Positions 11,201-26,066 of a stretch of 64,000 bases of DNA are shown here, in pieces; the first letter of the stretch is position 1; each line of letters opens with the position of its first letter. The position numbers were made by a program, and so were the translations under genes. Origin of the DNA: Aurelia coerulea (taxonomy: Eukaryota; Cnidaria; Scyphozoa; Semaeostomeae; Ulmaridae); contig CM076943.1 of the NCBI GenBank assembly GCA_039566865.1, forward strand, positions 15,920,001-15,984,000, in the 5' to 3' direction. The notes beneath the pieces were generated by a model, which made no database searches, was not told where the DNA came from, and saw nothing but the letters and a program-made list of their open reading frames with translations.

Positions 11201-14200
11201 CAATAATATTATAAATTTACAAAAGCCAATAATTTACAGTATAATACAGTAACACAAGGTGAATAAATTAAAATACAAAGGAAAGCTACGTAATCCGACT
11301 TATTAGAGCAGATTTTTGAAAGCACCAAGAGAGGAAGCCCATTTTCTAGCTTTATCCAGGCTATTCCAAAGGGTGGTTCCTCTGTAGCAGAAAGATTTCT
11401 GACCTGTTTTTGTTTTAAGTAATGATATTTTCAGATTCAGATCTGTCGATCGCAGATTTCGTTCATTACTGTCGGAGCATCTTGTGAACAACGAGGACAA
11501 ATAGTCTGGAGCCAACGAATTTAAGGACTTATACATAAGCGAAGCTGATTCTTTGAAAATAAGCTGACTGTTGCCCAAGAAAGGTCTTTCACCCAAAGAC
11601 CACAACTCTGCTGGGAAATCATAGCATGTCTTGAACCAATTAAACTGGAATTTTCGCATACAAATGTCCATATTGGCTGTCTGATTCCATGTTTGTTTAC
11701 GTTAGGACGGTACAGCCCCTTCAAGAATCTAATTTAAGAACCTACAGCCTGATTTCATTATTGTTTTCCATTACATAAGAACCAAAACAGCTTGGTTTGA
11801 ACAATGTAGGATCTTATGTGCTGTTTTTACTGTAATAACGTTATTCTTTTGATTAAAGAATATCACAGTGACAGAAATGCGAAATACACAATACCACTCA
11901 TTTCAAAGATCTCACGAATCAATGATGTTCGTACTCCGGACTTATCAAGGTAAGGTAGTAATAAGAATATATTAGAATGTGATAAAAATTTTCTCGTCTA
12001 TAAAATGCCATCTTAACTTTACTTGCCTTGTCTTTTCCTAAATGTCTTGTCCTAAAACTACAAGTCAGGTCAGGTCAGGTCAGGTCAGGTCAGATCAGGT
12101 CAGGTCAGGTGAGGGTCACGTCATGTCATGTCATGACATGTCCATGTCATGTCACGTCACGTCACGTCACGTCACGTCACGTCAGTCACGTCACGTCACG
12201 TCACGTCACGTCACATCACGTCGCACCAGGCCTTGCCATGCCATGCCATGCCATGCCATGCCAGGCCAGGCCAGGCCAGGCCAGGCCAGGCCAGGCCAGG
12301 CCTTGGCCAGGCCAGGCCAGGCCAGGCTAGGCCAGGCCAGGCCAGGTCAGGCCAGGTCAGGCCAGGCCAGGCCAGGTCAGGTCAGGTCAGGTCAGGTCAG
12401 GTCAGGTCAGGTCTGGTCAGGTCAGGTCAGGTCAGGTCAGGTCAGTTGGTTCAGTTAGTTCAGTTAAGTTCAGTTAGTTTACAACAATCTACTTCGATTA
12501 CAATGACAAGTTACAGAAGATAACAAAGGTAAACAAAGCTTTTAAAGGGGTTCCGTCACCAAACTGTAAACAAATCTAATAACACCGCACGTGTCCATTG
12601 TTTTCCATTGTTTTCTGCAGTTGTTTGGTGGCTTCACCCAAGCCACTAAAAATGCTTGTTGAAAATCCACTCATATCCAAGTAATCGTAAAATATATGAA
12701 TGTTTGGATTTTTCTTCTGTGAAGTACAAAAATTTATCTTCAAAATGACTCTCATTTTCGAAAAAACAGGTAAACAACCGTGTGATATTGCCCATCAAAA
12801 AACGGCAATATCAAAATCACTGTTTCGACCGAAATTTGGAGACGGAGCCCCTTTACAGAAAAAGATTACAGAAGGAATTTTTATGGAGAAGAATGTCTTA
12901 AAGGAGGAGCTCTCTCAGTAGAAAAGCCAATCGAGGAGAAAGAATCTATGTTAAACACCTATTATACAATAGGCATATGATACTACCTTGCTACGTAGAA
13001 ATATAGAAGAACCTTGATCTGTTTTTCAGGTTTGGATCTGGAAGACCAGCCAGTATGCCAAAATTATCTTCAATGAGCTCGACCAGAACTCCCGTATCCT
13101 CCGGAGATCACACCAATACGAAATCTTTTTCTACCCCCTTCAAGCCAGGAAATAGGAATGATAATGAGGAAAATCTGAGGTATCAAGGCAAGGCAAAGAA
13201 TGGGCTTAAAAGACCGCTTTTTGCTTGTGTACCGTTTGGTAAACGACAAAAAATTGAAGAGAAAATAGTAACGGTAAGTAAGACATTCCTGTATTTACTT
13301 TTGTTTCTAAGCATTCATTCCATATGGGTACTTATGTTTTCGGAAGTAATTTATTCAGTTGACCAGAAAAGATTCTTAAAGTAAAAGAAAAGATGCTGAT
13401 ATTGCTGGTATGCTCTTCTTGACAGTTCCTCTGCAATCCCATTCAATGACAACAAAGAGAGGTAGTCAGTTTATTTGTAAATATCAAAATATTCATTGGG
13501 CAAAAGCCTTATGTTATGATTTCAACAGCCTGCAGGGGTTCTTTTTAATTCAAATCTCCTTCGTTTGCATCATGCAAGGTACTTTATTTGCTATGAATTT
13601 AATTGCATTTATTGACGTTTCTACTCGAGTATTGGCACCAAAAGCTAGTTCAAGTTTTATTGAATCAATTTGCAACAGTCATTCCAGAGCCAAAATCTGG
13701 GTAGCTTGATTATCAACTTTCCTTTCGCTTATGGTTCTGGATGGCGCATCTGATTGGCTAACGTTCATGTGATATTAAACTGACCACATGAAACGCATTG
13801 TGCAGCAGCAGGTCCTTTTAGTTTGTTGGGAGTGATAATTGATATTTCTCACATGGATCACATGATACAAGGCAACGCAGGTCTATTCATCATGACTCGA
13901 TGCCTTTAATTTGATGTCTAGATTTGATCATGTCTTGCCCTGTATCACAGAGTGTATCCTGTGTCAAGTTATTAGAAGTTTCACTGTCCTAATACATCCA
14001 CGAAATGGACTGCTTGATAAATTTGCTACCTTCCACTTGATGACTGTTCTGGTTGGTATTTTAGACCAACGATTCGATCAAACCTCAACCAGGACGGCTT
14101 TATCAGATGAAACAAAGTGTCAAGCAAAAACCGCAGCTATCAGAGATCACAATTGGCCAACAGCCTGGCACCTATACAAGAGAAGAGGTAGCATGAATTG

Positions 14201-17200
14201 TATCAATTTTCCACTTTCGATTTCATTAACATCATCTGCGTTATTCTTACCATTGTTATCTTATTATAGTAGTTATCACTGGCTCCGTGATTTTCATTAT
14301 TATGCTTATTGGCGATTAGCCATTATGGAACTGTTACAAACTGATATTAGCACAGGGGGTCCAGGACTGTCAGTAAAAACTGTAGTTTGGTTTCTTTGGT
14401 TCCCTGTGATCCAGATTATGAAAACAACAGCTGTGTAATTTGATACAGATTAAATCATCGTTGCTGTCGGCCTGCACAGGATTTGAAAAAACCGCGATTT
14501 TAAACCGCAGCCAATGAGATAACAGCTCTCACATAACAAAAGTTTTTCTACTGTAATAATAGCAGGCCGACCGAACGAGCATAGGGCTCAAATCTTTAAA
14601 AAGTTCGGTGTAAAATTCTATTATATTTTTCTTTGAATTGGATTGCTTGAAAGGAACTTATGGTACTTTGCTGTAAATCTGCCTTGGAAATTTTATGATA
14701 TCTTTATTTTTTTCAAAATGGCGGCAATTTGATAATTTTTGAAAAAATTCATGGAAAATTTTGAAAAAATTTAAATCATTGCAAATCCTAAACTAATAGA
14801 GGAAACACTACATAATCTTCAAGAAAACCATAGTTTATGGAGGTCTACAATCTGGTGGCAAGCAGAACTCTGTAGCTTTTATAGTTTTGGATTTAGAAAT
14901 TTGATGACGTCATAGCCTCAAATTTAATAAATGCCGCCATATTGAAACTAATCAAGATATCAATGAATTGCCACGGCAGATTTACAGAAAAAAACCCTAA
15001 GTTCCTTCCAAGCTATTTATTTCAAACAAAACTGCAATAAAATTTTACACCGACCTTTTTAAAGATCGGATCACAGAGAACCAAAGAAACCTAACCCTAC
15101 AGTCTTTACTGACACTCTGGGACCCCCTATGATATTAGTACGTACTCAGTCTTACTTTGTACGTCTCTTAATGTGAATGTCCTGAGTTATATGTCGCCCG
15201 TCTAAAAAGGACGAAGAGAAACCCAAACACACCATTGTTTTCTTTGGCTTTACTTTCTTTTGCCATGTGTTGGATTTTCAAATACAAGGGGATATTTATA
15301 AACCTATGAGACCTCATTTTTAACTCAGGTTATTCACTTTAAGACCCCCATTCCCTCCTTATGTTATAGGCTGAAATGTTCCGGCAACTCCGAGGAAGCA
15401 ACACATTTAGAGAATGCAGGCAACTCGTTGTGAGATAATCGACTGACTGATTATAACAATAAACGTCACAAGATATTTACAACCGTGAACAAGTTTACAG
15501 CTAGATGTTAGAACAAACCACACTATTTTGTCCAAGGGTTAGGGTTTGAAAAAGTGATGTTCCAAGTTTCACGAAGTGGCTAAAAAGATTATTCGTACTC
15601 TATTTATTTAGTATCTAGAAATTACCACAAAAAGGGCTTGATTTAAGACGAAAAACTCAATAGATAACGTTAACAGCACATTCCTGTTGGTTGCAACTTG
15701 TAATAGGAACTTGTAGATAGTTGCTTTTTGTGAGTTCTCTCAAAAAAGTTAGGCAAAATAACCTTGCATACCAATATTTTGAGTGCTTTTGAAATAACTG
15801 AATGAATTTAAGTCAACAGAATAATGTTTTTACTTTTTTATTTTTCTTACGGGGCTGAGCATATTTTTGAATTACACAATCATTTTTATCCCGCTTTCTT
15901 CGATTTGTTTCAGCTACAAGATTTTGGGATTGATGACACTGTGATAGACGTTACCAGTGAAAATGCTGGGGACTTCATGTTTTCACCAGACTTTTTCAGT
16001 GATGCAGCTTTGGAAAGTAAGCAAACCACCATTGGGGATGGAGCGAATCTTTGTCTTAGCGAAGAAGGCAATGCGGGCCCTCGTGAATTTCAAAGGTTAG
16101 TTGAAAGATTATATCAGAAGACAGCTAAAACTGATTTATCGTAGCTATCTTTGTCTGTGATTGTAGATTTAAATGGCTGCATTTTTGGGTAAATCAAGAA
16201 GTTCATTGATGCAGCCATTATTTCAGTTCAGGCATTTCCCTTTAGCATCATCAGGAATTCCTGCTGATGAAAAGACTGCACGGCAAACATTTACAATCTA
16301 AATTATACAGGATGTTCCAGAAAAACTGTAGCCCAACTATTATTGAAAACTTTCAAAAAGAGATTTCTTCCTATTGACATCCAGCTGAGGCACATTTATT
16401 GAATTACTTATCACTCAATTGATGTGGTAGCACAGTGTTCCAGGGCATGTAATTAATGCGAAAAATGAAAGTATCAGAATTGTACCAAACTGATTATTCT
16501 ATCGTTCATCGTAGCCTGAGGAATGACAAAACCCAAAAAATTTTCAAATCGGACAATCTAGTGCTGAGAAAACATTATTTCAAGTTGGGCCTAAAAAGTG
16601 CAGAAACAAGTTTAAGCTTTTGGCAACACATTTTCAAAAGGGCTTAGTAGAATAAGCTCTCAAATAGTTTTGGCGAATTTTTCACGAAGACCAGTTTTGC
16701 ACCTTTTCACGAAAACCTATTAGCACAGCCAATATTTCATCATATCTCCACAGTTTCAAATACATGCTTTTTAGCAATAGTAGTATAAAGTATTTTTACA
16801 TAATTAACTAATTCTTTAGGTTTTGAAAACATGCAGCCAACTCTACAATGATTTGTTATATCCCAAGGTGAAAAATGCGCCTAGTAACATAAAAAAAAAC
16901 AGACCAAACACCAAAATAGATACCTAATATGATTAGGGGGTTGATCTCTAACCTCCTTTTGACTTTAAGCGGGAAATATTTGTTTCATTGAACATCTAGT
17001 TCAGTCTATAGCACAGTGGCAAATACAGACAGAATTTGCTGAAAAAGACTTCTTCTTCACTAGCCTTCGTGAAAAATTCGCCAAAATTAGTTGAGAGCTT
17101 ATTCTACTTAGCCCTTTTGCAAAAATGTTCCCAATAGGTCAAACTTGATTCTGCAATAGGCTTTACGAGAGTTCTGAAACATAGATATTTTGTTTTTAAT

Positions 17201-20200
17201 GTTGAAGGAGCGTTTCGTGATTCAGTTTTAGTTTTTTTGAACGATTGGTTACCATTATGGATTTGAAAAATTTGCACATCCCAAGATGAAATTTTCAATC
17301 GACCTTTTCACTACATATTCTGCAGGGCTCAATATGTCAAAGAAAACAAAGATCATGAAAATCGAGTGAGTGCAAGCCAAGAAATTTGAAATTTGAAAGT
17401 TAGTGCTATTTTGTGGCCTTGCTGTGCTACAAAAGAAGCCTGCAGTACACTTTTTAGGCCTAACTTGAAATGATATTTTCTCAGCACTTAATTGTCCGAT
17501 TTGAAAATTTTTTGCGTCTTGATATACCTCAGGCTACGGTTAAATATAGAAACATCAGTTTGGTACAATTCTGAAATTTTCATTTTTTGGCATTAATTAC
17601 ACTAAAATGGAAATCTGGATCACAGTGGGTAGTAGGTATGGTCTATTTTAGATGCGGAAAGTGGTGGGACATTTACAGACAATTACATATGCAAAAACTC
17701 TTCTTTGTGAGAACTTATTTTATCAGTTTTAATTAAGTGTCAAGTATCTCATGGGAGTAAATTTTTTCTACCTTACGGCATCACCTCAAGTGCTTCTTTG
17801 TTTTAAAATTTTGACAAAATCTGTTTCGTAATTGTTATGGTAAAAAGATGTTGATTTTGCTTGCTCTTGCAGCATGCTGCTTTTGAAATGGACATCGGAC
17901 ATGCTTGCTAAAATATCAAGTTAATGGTAAATGATTCCATTCATTAATCCAAACTGCATATCATCAGAAAGAAGGAAAATTGTACTTTCAAACTATACAT
18001 TACATCTACTCAATTATTATCGCTTTTTCTAGATTTTTAATTACAGGTAAGTTGAATTTTTTCTGAAACACCCCGCAGTTTCAGATTTTTTAAATACCTT
18101 ATTTAGTTAGAGGAGGGGCAGAATGATTGCTCGCTGTGAAAGAAAATTGGCTCAAAATACAGTGGTGTTCGAAACACTACGAACACCTCATAAAATCTTC
18201 TTAGGACCTGTTTATATGAGGAAAAACACCTCACCTTCCAGACCCGGGGCTGACAGGCGAGGTAGATTTCAGCCACTGTTTATATGAGATTTTTACCTCG
18301 CCTGTCAGTCCCTGGGCTGAGAGGCGAGGTGGAGTAAAGTCTCTCATCCGTGAAATCAGAACGAATTAACCAATAGAATCAACGAAGAAAGCCAATACAC
18401 CTCACCATACCGGTAGTGTTTCGTTTATATGGAAAAATTTCCCCTCGCCCAGGTGAGATTCCACCTCTGGTGAGGCGATACCGGTGATGTCGCGTTTGTC
18501 ATATAAACGCGAAATGAAAAACGATGGGATTCTATGGGAAGGTGGAATCTCGCCTGTCAGCCCCGGGTCTGGCAGGTGAGGTGTTTTCCCCATATAAACA
18601 GGCCTTACCATGTGCATGTGCAGGATTACATGGTATTTCGCAAGAGATTCAATGTATCATATCACAGCTAGATTTGCCAGAAAATTAATGCATGCTTTCA
18701 CCGCAGACTGTAATGATTAAATTATGCTGCTTTCCTGATTGTGCTATCTTTTACTTGCAGTGCGTTTCTTACCATTTCTGGAATAGACAAATCATTGATA
18801 AATGAAGATTGGGTTTTTAATCAATACCGCTGGATAATCTGGAAACTGTCGTGCATGGAAAGGTCTTTCCCTGAACAGTTTGCAGGGAGGTAAGTGCTAC
18901 AGTATATTCACCTGTTGATGTCATGCTGTCTTGGAGCTGTGTGGATAGACAAAACAATTAGAAAGATTACGAATAGAGCAGACTTCAGTAATTGCAGTCG
19001 GTGACCTCCAGGCTTGGTAATCGAGGGACCATTATGGAAACAAGGTCGCATTGACCTTTTTAATGCTATCCCTGCCATTTTTAACCTGGGGTGTTTTCAG
19101 ACTACTTTTTTAGCTTTTGCCTGTAAATTTTATATACCTGTAATTAGATCACTTTCTTTTTCTTGATTTTATATTGTAATTAATTTGATGCCAAAATTAT
19201 ATATACATACAGACATAATTACTTGAGTGCAGTTGCGATTTCATCGTAAATCTAGTCAATTAGTTTGGCATTGTCTCAGCTTCCAGTTTTAGTTTCTTTT
19301 TGTTCCACGATTCATGCTGGTTTGTCTTGAGCTATATCCAAAGAACGAACAAACAGAGGTCAAAATAAGAAACGAGCGAAATTTGCGACAAAATGCAATC
19401 AGTCTAAGTAAACATCGTTTATATGTAGCTTTTCGTAATTGTATAGTTAGATGTAATTTAGTTTAGTGTTCTATGTCATGACCCTGGGATAGTCATGGGT
19501 TCTTGCTTCCCGGGTTATCATCTTAGTTATGTAGTTAAGTAATTTGTAAGTATAGTCTTAAGTACCTCGTTCTTGTAAGTTTTTATATTGAATATAAGAA
19601 AGAAAAAAAAAACAAACAGAAGTCAGAATAGAAGGAAGATATTTCGTAGTAGGCTTGTATAAAATGATCCATTCACAGTCAAACATTGATAATTTGGGGA
19701 GGAGGAGATCGATATATCCCTTGGCTGTAAAAAGATCGTAAACGTACAAATGAGAAACGTTTATTTAGCGAGCGGCGGATAGTGATACAACCGTACTAAA
19801 GACATGTTTTTTTAATATCATTCATATAAAACATTTACAATAAATTTTACAATCTACTATACTTATCTAATTACTATACAACCCTGCAGGGACGATACCA
19901 GGGGGAGCGAAAGACAATGACTACTCCATAGCCAAAACATAAAGACACATAACGTTAAACTACATGCAACTACTGTACACTACGAACGATTAAAAAACTA
20001 ATGGATAATGGATAATATACTAGATTCTGTCTGACATTAGATGTCGGGTCAGATTTGTATCATGCTAAAGCTCTTTTCTGGAAAATACATTTGATGTTTG
20101 AATCGTAAGAGTGTTTTGAATGAGAATGTTATATTAATATTTGCCTTCTACATCTTCTAGGTGCCTCACACCAAATGAAGTCATGTTCCACTTGAAATAC

Positions 20201-23200
20201 AGATATGACAGAGAAATAGACAAAGCTGAGAGGTAATTATTTGTTATTTGAGCTAAGGGTTTGCAGGGCTCTACTGATATTAACATGAAATTTTATACAA
20301 CCCCTGTGAAAGAATCGCAGTGCGAGGAATATACAGATTGTTTCAGAAAAACGCAAATCTCCTTTATTCGAGATTCTTCAGGAAATGATAAGATTTGAAT
20401 TAATTTGATGCATACCATATCACAGTACAATCAATGTTCTTTCCAATGATATCCAGGTTGGGTGGATTAATTGAATTTTTCATTACTTAATTGAAGTTTT
20501 CGTAAGTATGACCTATTTACACAGCCGAAAAGTCATCTTTGTGAGAGGTATTTTACCATTTTTGATAAATGCATCTGATGAAAATAGCATTCCTTTTTTC
20601 CTACCTTACGGCATCATCTTAAGTGCTTCTAAGCCTGAAATATTTCGTCAAAATTTGTTTCCTAATTTTTAAATGAAAAAATATTGATTTGCTGTTACAG
20701 CATGCTGCATTTAAGATTGGATATATGTACTAAAATATCAATTAAATGATAAATAGTTCCATCAATGTATCCAAACTGCATATCATTAAAAAGAAGAAAG
20801 ATTGTACTTTCAGATGGTATACATTACATCTTCTAAAATCATATGATTTTTTAAGATTTTCAATCATAATTGGGTTGCGTTTTTTCTGAAACACCCTCCA
20901 ATATCCAGTTTCAATTTGATATTTGGAAGATAAAATGATACAAAGAATCGATGACCTTTTAAACCAATGTTTTCGAATCTTCTCACAAACAAGGTATATA
21001 TTTTTGAGATATCCTGTATGCTTTGCAGCACACGTCTTGTATGTTGAAAATTTCAAACGTTTCTGTGGGCATTGAGTCTCCCTTTCAACAAAATTAGCCA
21101 TTTTTGTCGGAAATTGATAACCCTTTTTCTTCTATCGTGAATCAGTGATACAGTAAAACTCGTAAGAATTTGAACTAAGTTGAACCAGCACCTGCAGATT
21201 TAGCTATTCATGGTTTCTCGAAGAATTTCCTTTGGGTTTTCTTTTCGGTTATGCGTTTTAAAACAGTCTTGAATTGATTTACTATTATCACTCATTTTAA
21301 GTATGCAGTGAGCCTTTAGGGACACTGAACGAAATAAAATGGCAAAGGCCGGTAACTTTTTTTCTTCCTTGGAACGACAAAAATGTCCCCAAAATGTTCT
21401 GCGAAAATCATTTCTACCTGATGTTGATATAGTGGATACAGTGTGGTTCGTTCAAATCGTGGGATTGTGGGTGCACATTCTACTTGGTGCAATTTAACAT
21501 GCTCGTAACCACAAATTTAAGGTTTGAACACAAAACCATATATAAATAGCATAAATGCAAAGGTAATGTTGCTCCAGCAATTTGTATTTTGTTTTCTAAA
21601 TAACGACTATTGAAGGTTGTTATGTTTTGACGGCATGATTAAAATTTGATTGTCAAGGATATTTGCTGCGGCATAAAAATCTTGCCAAAAATTTCCTGGG
21701 AGCGGTGTTCCCCAGTTCCCACATTTTATCGGGGGTTGGCCTTTGTAGGGGGGACTTTCTAGGCTAGTTTAAACATATTGGTGTGACTATTGAGCATTGT
21801 TTTTCTTAGGTCTGCCATAAAGAAAATTTTAGAACGAGATGATGTTTCAACCAGCAGGCTCGTATTATGCGTTAGCAGAGTATTTCCAGCTTCCTCCAGA
21901 CAGCATATTGAACAAGAAGCCAGTGACAGTAATCGTAAGGGGCAGCAGCAACCAGAAAGCGGAAAGGTATGTTTGTTCATGTCGGAATTTATCGATGGCA
22001 GTACCAGTTGCTACCCATTTTAGCATGGCTTTGGCCAAAGCAAAGTTAATGGACAAAGTTAACGTTAAATAGACAGATGCGCCAAAGATGGCGTCATTCG
22101 TTTTTGTTACCATGATAGTTTGCATTCCATCATAAATCGACCAAGCAAACCAATCGAAACTCTTTAAGACGCAAGAATGATGGTAAAAATGTCCTTTTAC
22201 CATCTTTAGTTCAATCTTCTATTCTTATTGAATGTTAAACCGGTTTTAATGTAGTCTAAAAAGGTCAATGTTTAGGTCGTTCACATCTAAACTAAATCAG
22301 ACCAGTTTTGTATGCTTTATATTCTGACTTCCCAAAGATCGTTCAGTGTGAATCCGGTAAAAATGAACATCGGAATGAGAAGGAGTAAGATTTTAGTTTG
22401 TGGACAATTGGAGAGAAGCAACTGAGAATATTATAATCTGTCTCAAATTAAATGTTACCTGCAAATGCCCGTGAAAAACTACAATAGAGGAATTTTGCGT
22501 TATCGCAAACTCAAGTGTCATCTAATTTGAGACGGACTTTAGCCATTCACTATGAACTGGAAGACTGCATGATCGTGAGTCATTAGAAGTTTTAGGTGAC
22601 AATTTGAACATGTTTAAATGTTTCCTGACTCACTCTGAATCATTCGCCTTTTGCTGGAGTGGCATACTTTCTTCTGGCAGAATTAAAAAATGCTGAAAGT
22701 GTACCTCTATAAATTATATATAGAGGCATTCTCTATGTATACTCTATGTATTCTCTATGTATTCTCTATGTATTCTCTATGTATTCTCTATATATATAGC
22801 TCTATATTAGGTATTTTTTATATTCTTTTTATATGCGCCGCGTTGTAGAGATCAATATTTACTGGTTGATTATTGATAAACAAGCAGTCTTCGATTATCA
22901 TTTAATAACCTTAGATATTCTACTGTTTCATTCAAAGTCCAATCCGGTCGTGAGACTTTTTCCGTTGCATCGAAACCAAACTTATTTTTCAAACCTACTG
23001 CATGCCAGAAAAGCAATTTAGGAAAACTGTTCATCACCATTAATTTATGTTAATCAATAGTTACCAGGTATGTATAGGGGTAGATCCTCACACGACACTG
23101 GGAACTCTTTTTCTCTTCGCAACTTCAACGGTTAGTTGCCAGTTGCCAACATGCTTGCATCGGGGTTGCTGAGGGCATCATTAATACTAGACTGCATTTG

Positions 23201-26005
23201 GACCAAGGAGCGCCATTTGGGCTCGCGCGCACCGAGCCATTGCGCTTCACGTGCCTGCTATTTATCTCTTAAGCCTAATTTCCACTCAGTGGAATTTTCC
23301 GAGCGGGCGGAATTTTAGACAATAAAATGTCGCTCAGCCGTAACTTTCTATTCATAGCCAGAGCGACATTTTCTCTCGAATACAATAGAAATTCCGCCCG
23401 CTCGGAAAATTCCACTGACTGGAAATCAGCCTTTATAGTTATCTTTGTATTATCGCCTTTTTCAGAGAATAATTGAGATGACTGATGGATGGTATCCAAT
23501 TAGAGCGATCCTAGACAAACCATTGTCCTCCCTTCTTCTATCAAACAAGATTCAAATTGGAACAAAACTTTGCATTTATGGAGCTAATCTAATTGGAAGT
23601 GACCAAGCAGCCCCTCCTCTTGAGGTATAACTTCGTATCATTACTTCTGTTCGAATTTGGCTGAGCTCTTATGTTGGCCGTGTTACCGCAGTTAATGAAC
23701 AAGTCTGACTTTAATGTCCTTGAAACTCTCGCTGGGAGTTTTTAATGGGAAATGCTCTGTCGGACATGGGAGGGGAGATGACATTATTCTATTGGGTAAA
23801 ATTTAATTTGAGAAATGGTAAAGATATTGAAACAGGAAATTTTTCGAAGAGAGTTGTTTTCAAATCAAAGGTGGAATTTGCCTCCTAGCCATTGACAAAA
23901 AGATACGACTATCAGTTAAAAAGTTTACATACAGAAGGTACCTAAGACATTACATATGAGCTACTGTACAACACTACGAGGACGATGCCAGGGAGAGCAA
24001 AAGACCATGACAACTCCCTGGCCATTCCATAAAAAGAACATCATGCAACTAAATACTATAAAATATACATTTACAAAGAGCTACAAATAAGCTACCAAAT
24101 ACGGATACATACTAGGATCTGTTTCACATTGGAGGTCACTAAGTTGTTTGATAAAGCCTGCTATTAATGATTTTTAATCACAATCTTTCTTCATCTGCAT
24201 CCAGAAAATTTAAACTAACGCCATATTCCTGAAGCTAGTCGCACCAAAACAATTCTTTTAAATGGAGTGGATGCATGTCATAACCCCTGAGCATGACTTC
24301 AAGATGTTTATGTTATATGTAGGAAATGGATACATATATCCTACGTTTCTAGCTTTGGGATTTGCAAAAGAACTAAAAGCCTCGTCATTTGTCTGTGAAG
24401 TAATCTGCTTGTCAAAGAACACACATATGATGTCTCTCGCAAACTTTGTTTCTGCAAACTCCTTCGTACATCTGTTATGCGCTCGTAGCACTAGCTATCA
24501 TCTTAGGTGATTGTTTTGTAGAAACGATAAACCCAACCCTAAGCTTAGAGTTATAAACTGAGAAATGAGAAGCCTTTGAGTTGAATATTGTTCTATACAA
24601 TAAAAACATGCGCAAAAGAAGCTGCGCCAGTGGTGACTAGTTTCGCCCACTGGGGCATCTTCAGAACCATTATATGAATATGTAGGAATCATTTCAGCCT
24701 GTTCTTTTAGGCGTATTTTTACTTTATATACAGCTGTATCAAAATGAGACAACTGAAACCACATCTCCTCCACAGCAGTTGCCCAAACGTGAAGCAACCT
24801 TTTCGGGATACCCTGTACACTTAGTAACAACAGTATTTTTGTGCTCGTTATGAAATTGCGCATTTTATTTGAATAGGTACCAGAATCAGTAAGCCTTGAA
24901 CTAAATGCCAATTCAACTCGTCGAGCACACTGGGACGCAAAACTTGGCTTTCAGAATGATCGAAGAGCATTTCCGGTGCCAGTTTATTCGTTATTTGCTG
25001 ATGGAGGTCCCGTTGGATGTATTGATGTCGTCATACAAAGAATTTATCCAACACAGGTATTATCTCTTTTATTCTTTTATTTGCAATGTCACCTACTACC
25101 AGGTAGGTTAACAGCGATTAAGCGAATAATGACTTCAGCCTCAAAGACTCCGAAGTTGTTCATCTTGAAACAAGCAATAGAGCTTCGCAGGAAGCTTGTT
25201 TGTCTGGAAGGAAGAAAAGGGGAGGAATGAGAGAAAGCAGAATAAAAGGAAGGAAAAGGAAAACGATGAAGGGAGGGAAGCAGAAATGAAAGGAAAAAAA
25301 GTAAGAAAAGGAGAGGAGAAAGAACAAAGGATGGAAAGAAGATACTCCAGAGCCTATTAGGTTATTATGGATTCAAACAATGCAAATTGTGACTTTTTGA
25401 TTTAATCTCCTTCGCAAACAAAATTTCTGATGATCTCCAGGCTCAAATAATTTGTGTTTTTGTAAAGGTGAAAGTGAAAACATTTTCTTGGAAAATTAGG
25501 CAATGAGTTGTTTAATGAAAGAGTTTCAAATGGAGTTGCTTGATTTAAGGTGCCATTGCATTAACGTTGATATAAAAATTTGCTGTTTCTTTCTTGTAGT
25601 GGATGGAGAAGTCTCAAAGTGGCTGTATTTTCAGAAACTCAAGCCAAGAACAAATAGCTGCTCGAAAATATGAAAATCAAAAACAGATCAAAATGGAGAA
25701 GATATACAACAAAATTCAGAAAGAATTCGAAAATTCTCAAAATTCCCAAGGTATCCCACCTAACAAGTTTTGTTGTTTAATTCCTCTCTAAACGCTGATT
25801 TCCAGTCAGTGGAATTCTCCGGGCGGGCGGAATTTCTCTTGTATGCGAGAGAAAATGAGCGACCTTTTATTGTCTAAATTTCCGCCCGCTCGGAAAATTC
25901 CATTGACTGGAACTTAGCCTTAACGTTGATCTCTATTGATCACCATTCATTTTTATACAAAACCCCTATTGGAAAGTTATCATGTTATTACTCTAAGAAT
26001 CAATC

Positions 26006-26066
<61 letters not shown>

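Noticed and set aside
12061..12470. CRISPR-like or regularly spaced array
   Set aside because: There are no unique spacers. Units are contiguous pentamers in a eukaryotic intron.
12028..12523. Three overlapping frames through the pentamer satellite
   Set aside because: A 5-bp repeat without stop codons is open in several frames by chance.
13911..14438. 175-codon frame overlapping the BRCA2 exon at 14065-14187
   Set aside because: Wrong phase. The correct phase reads [11 protein letters not shown], which matches BRCA2 and joins both neighbours.
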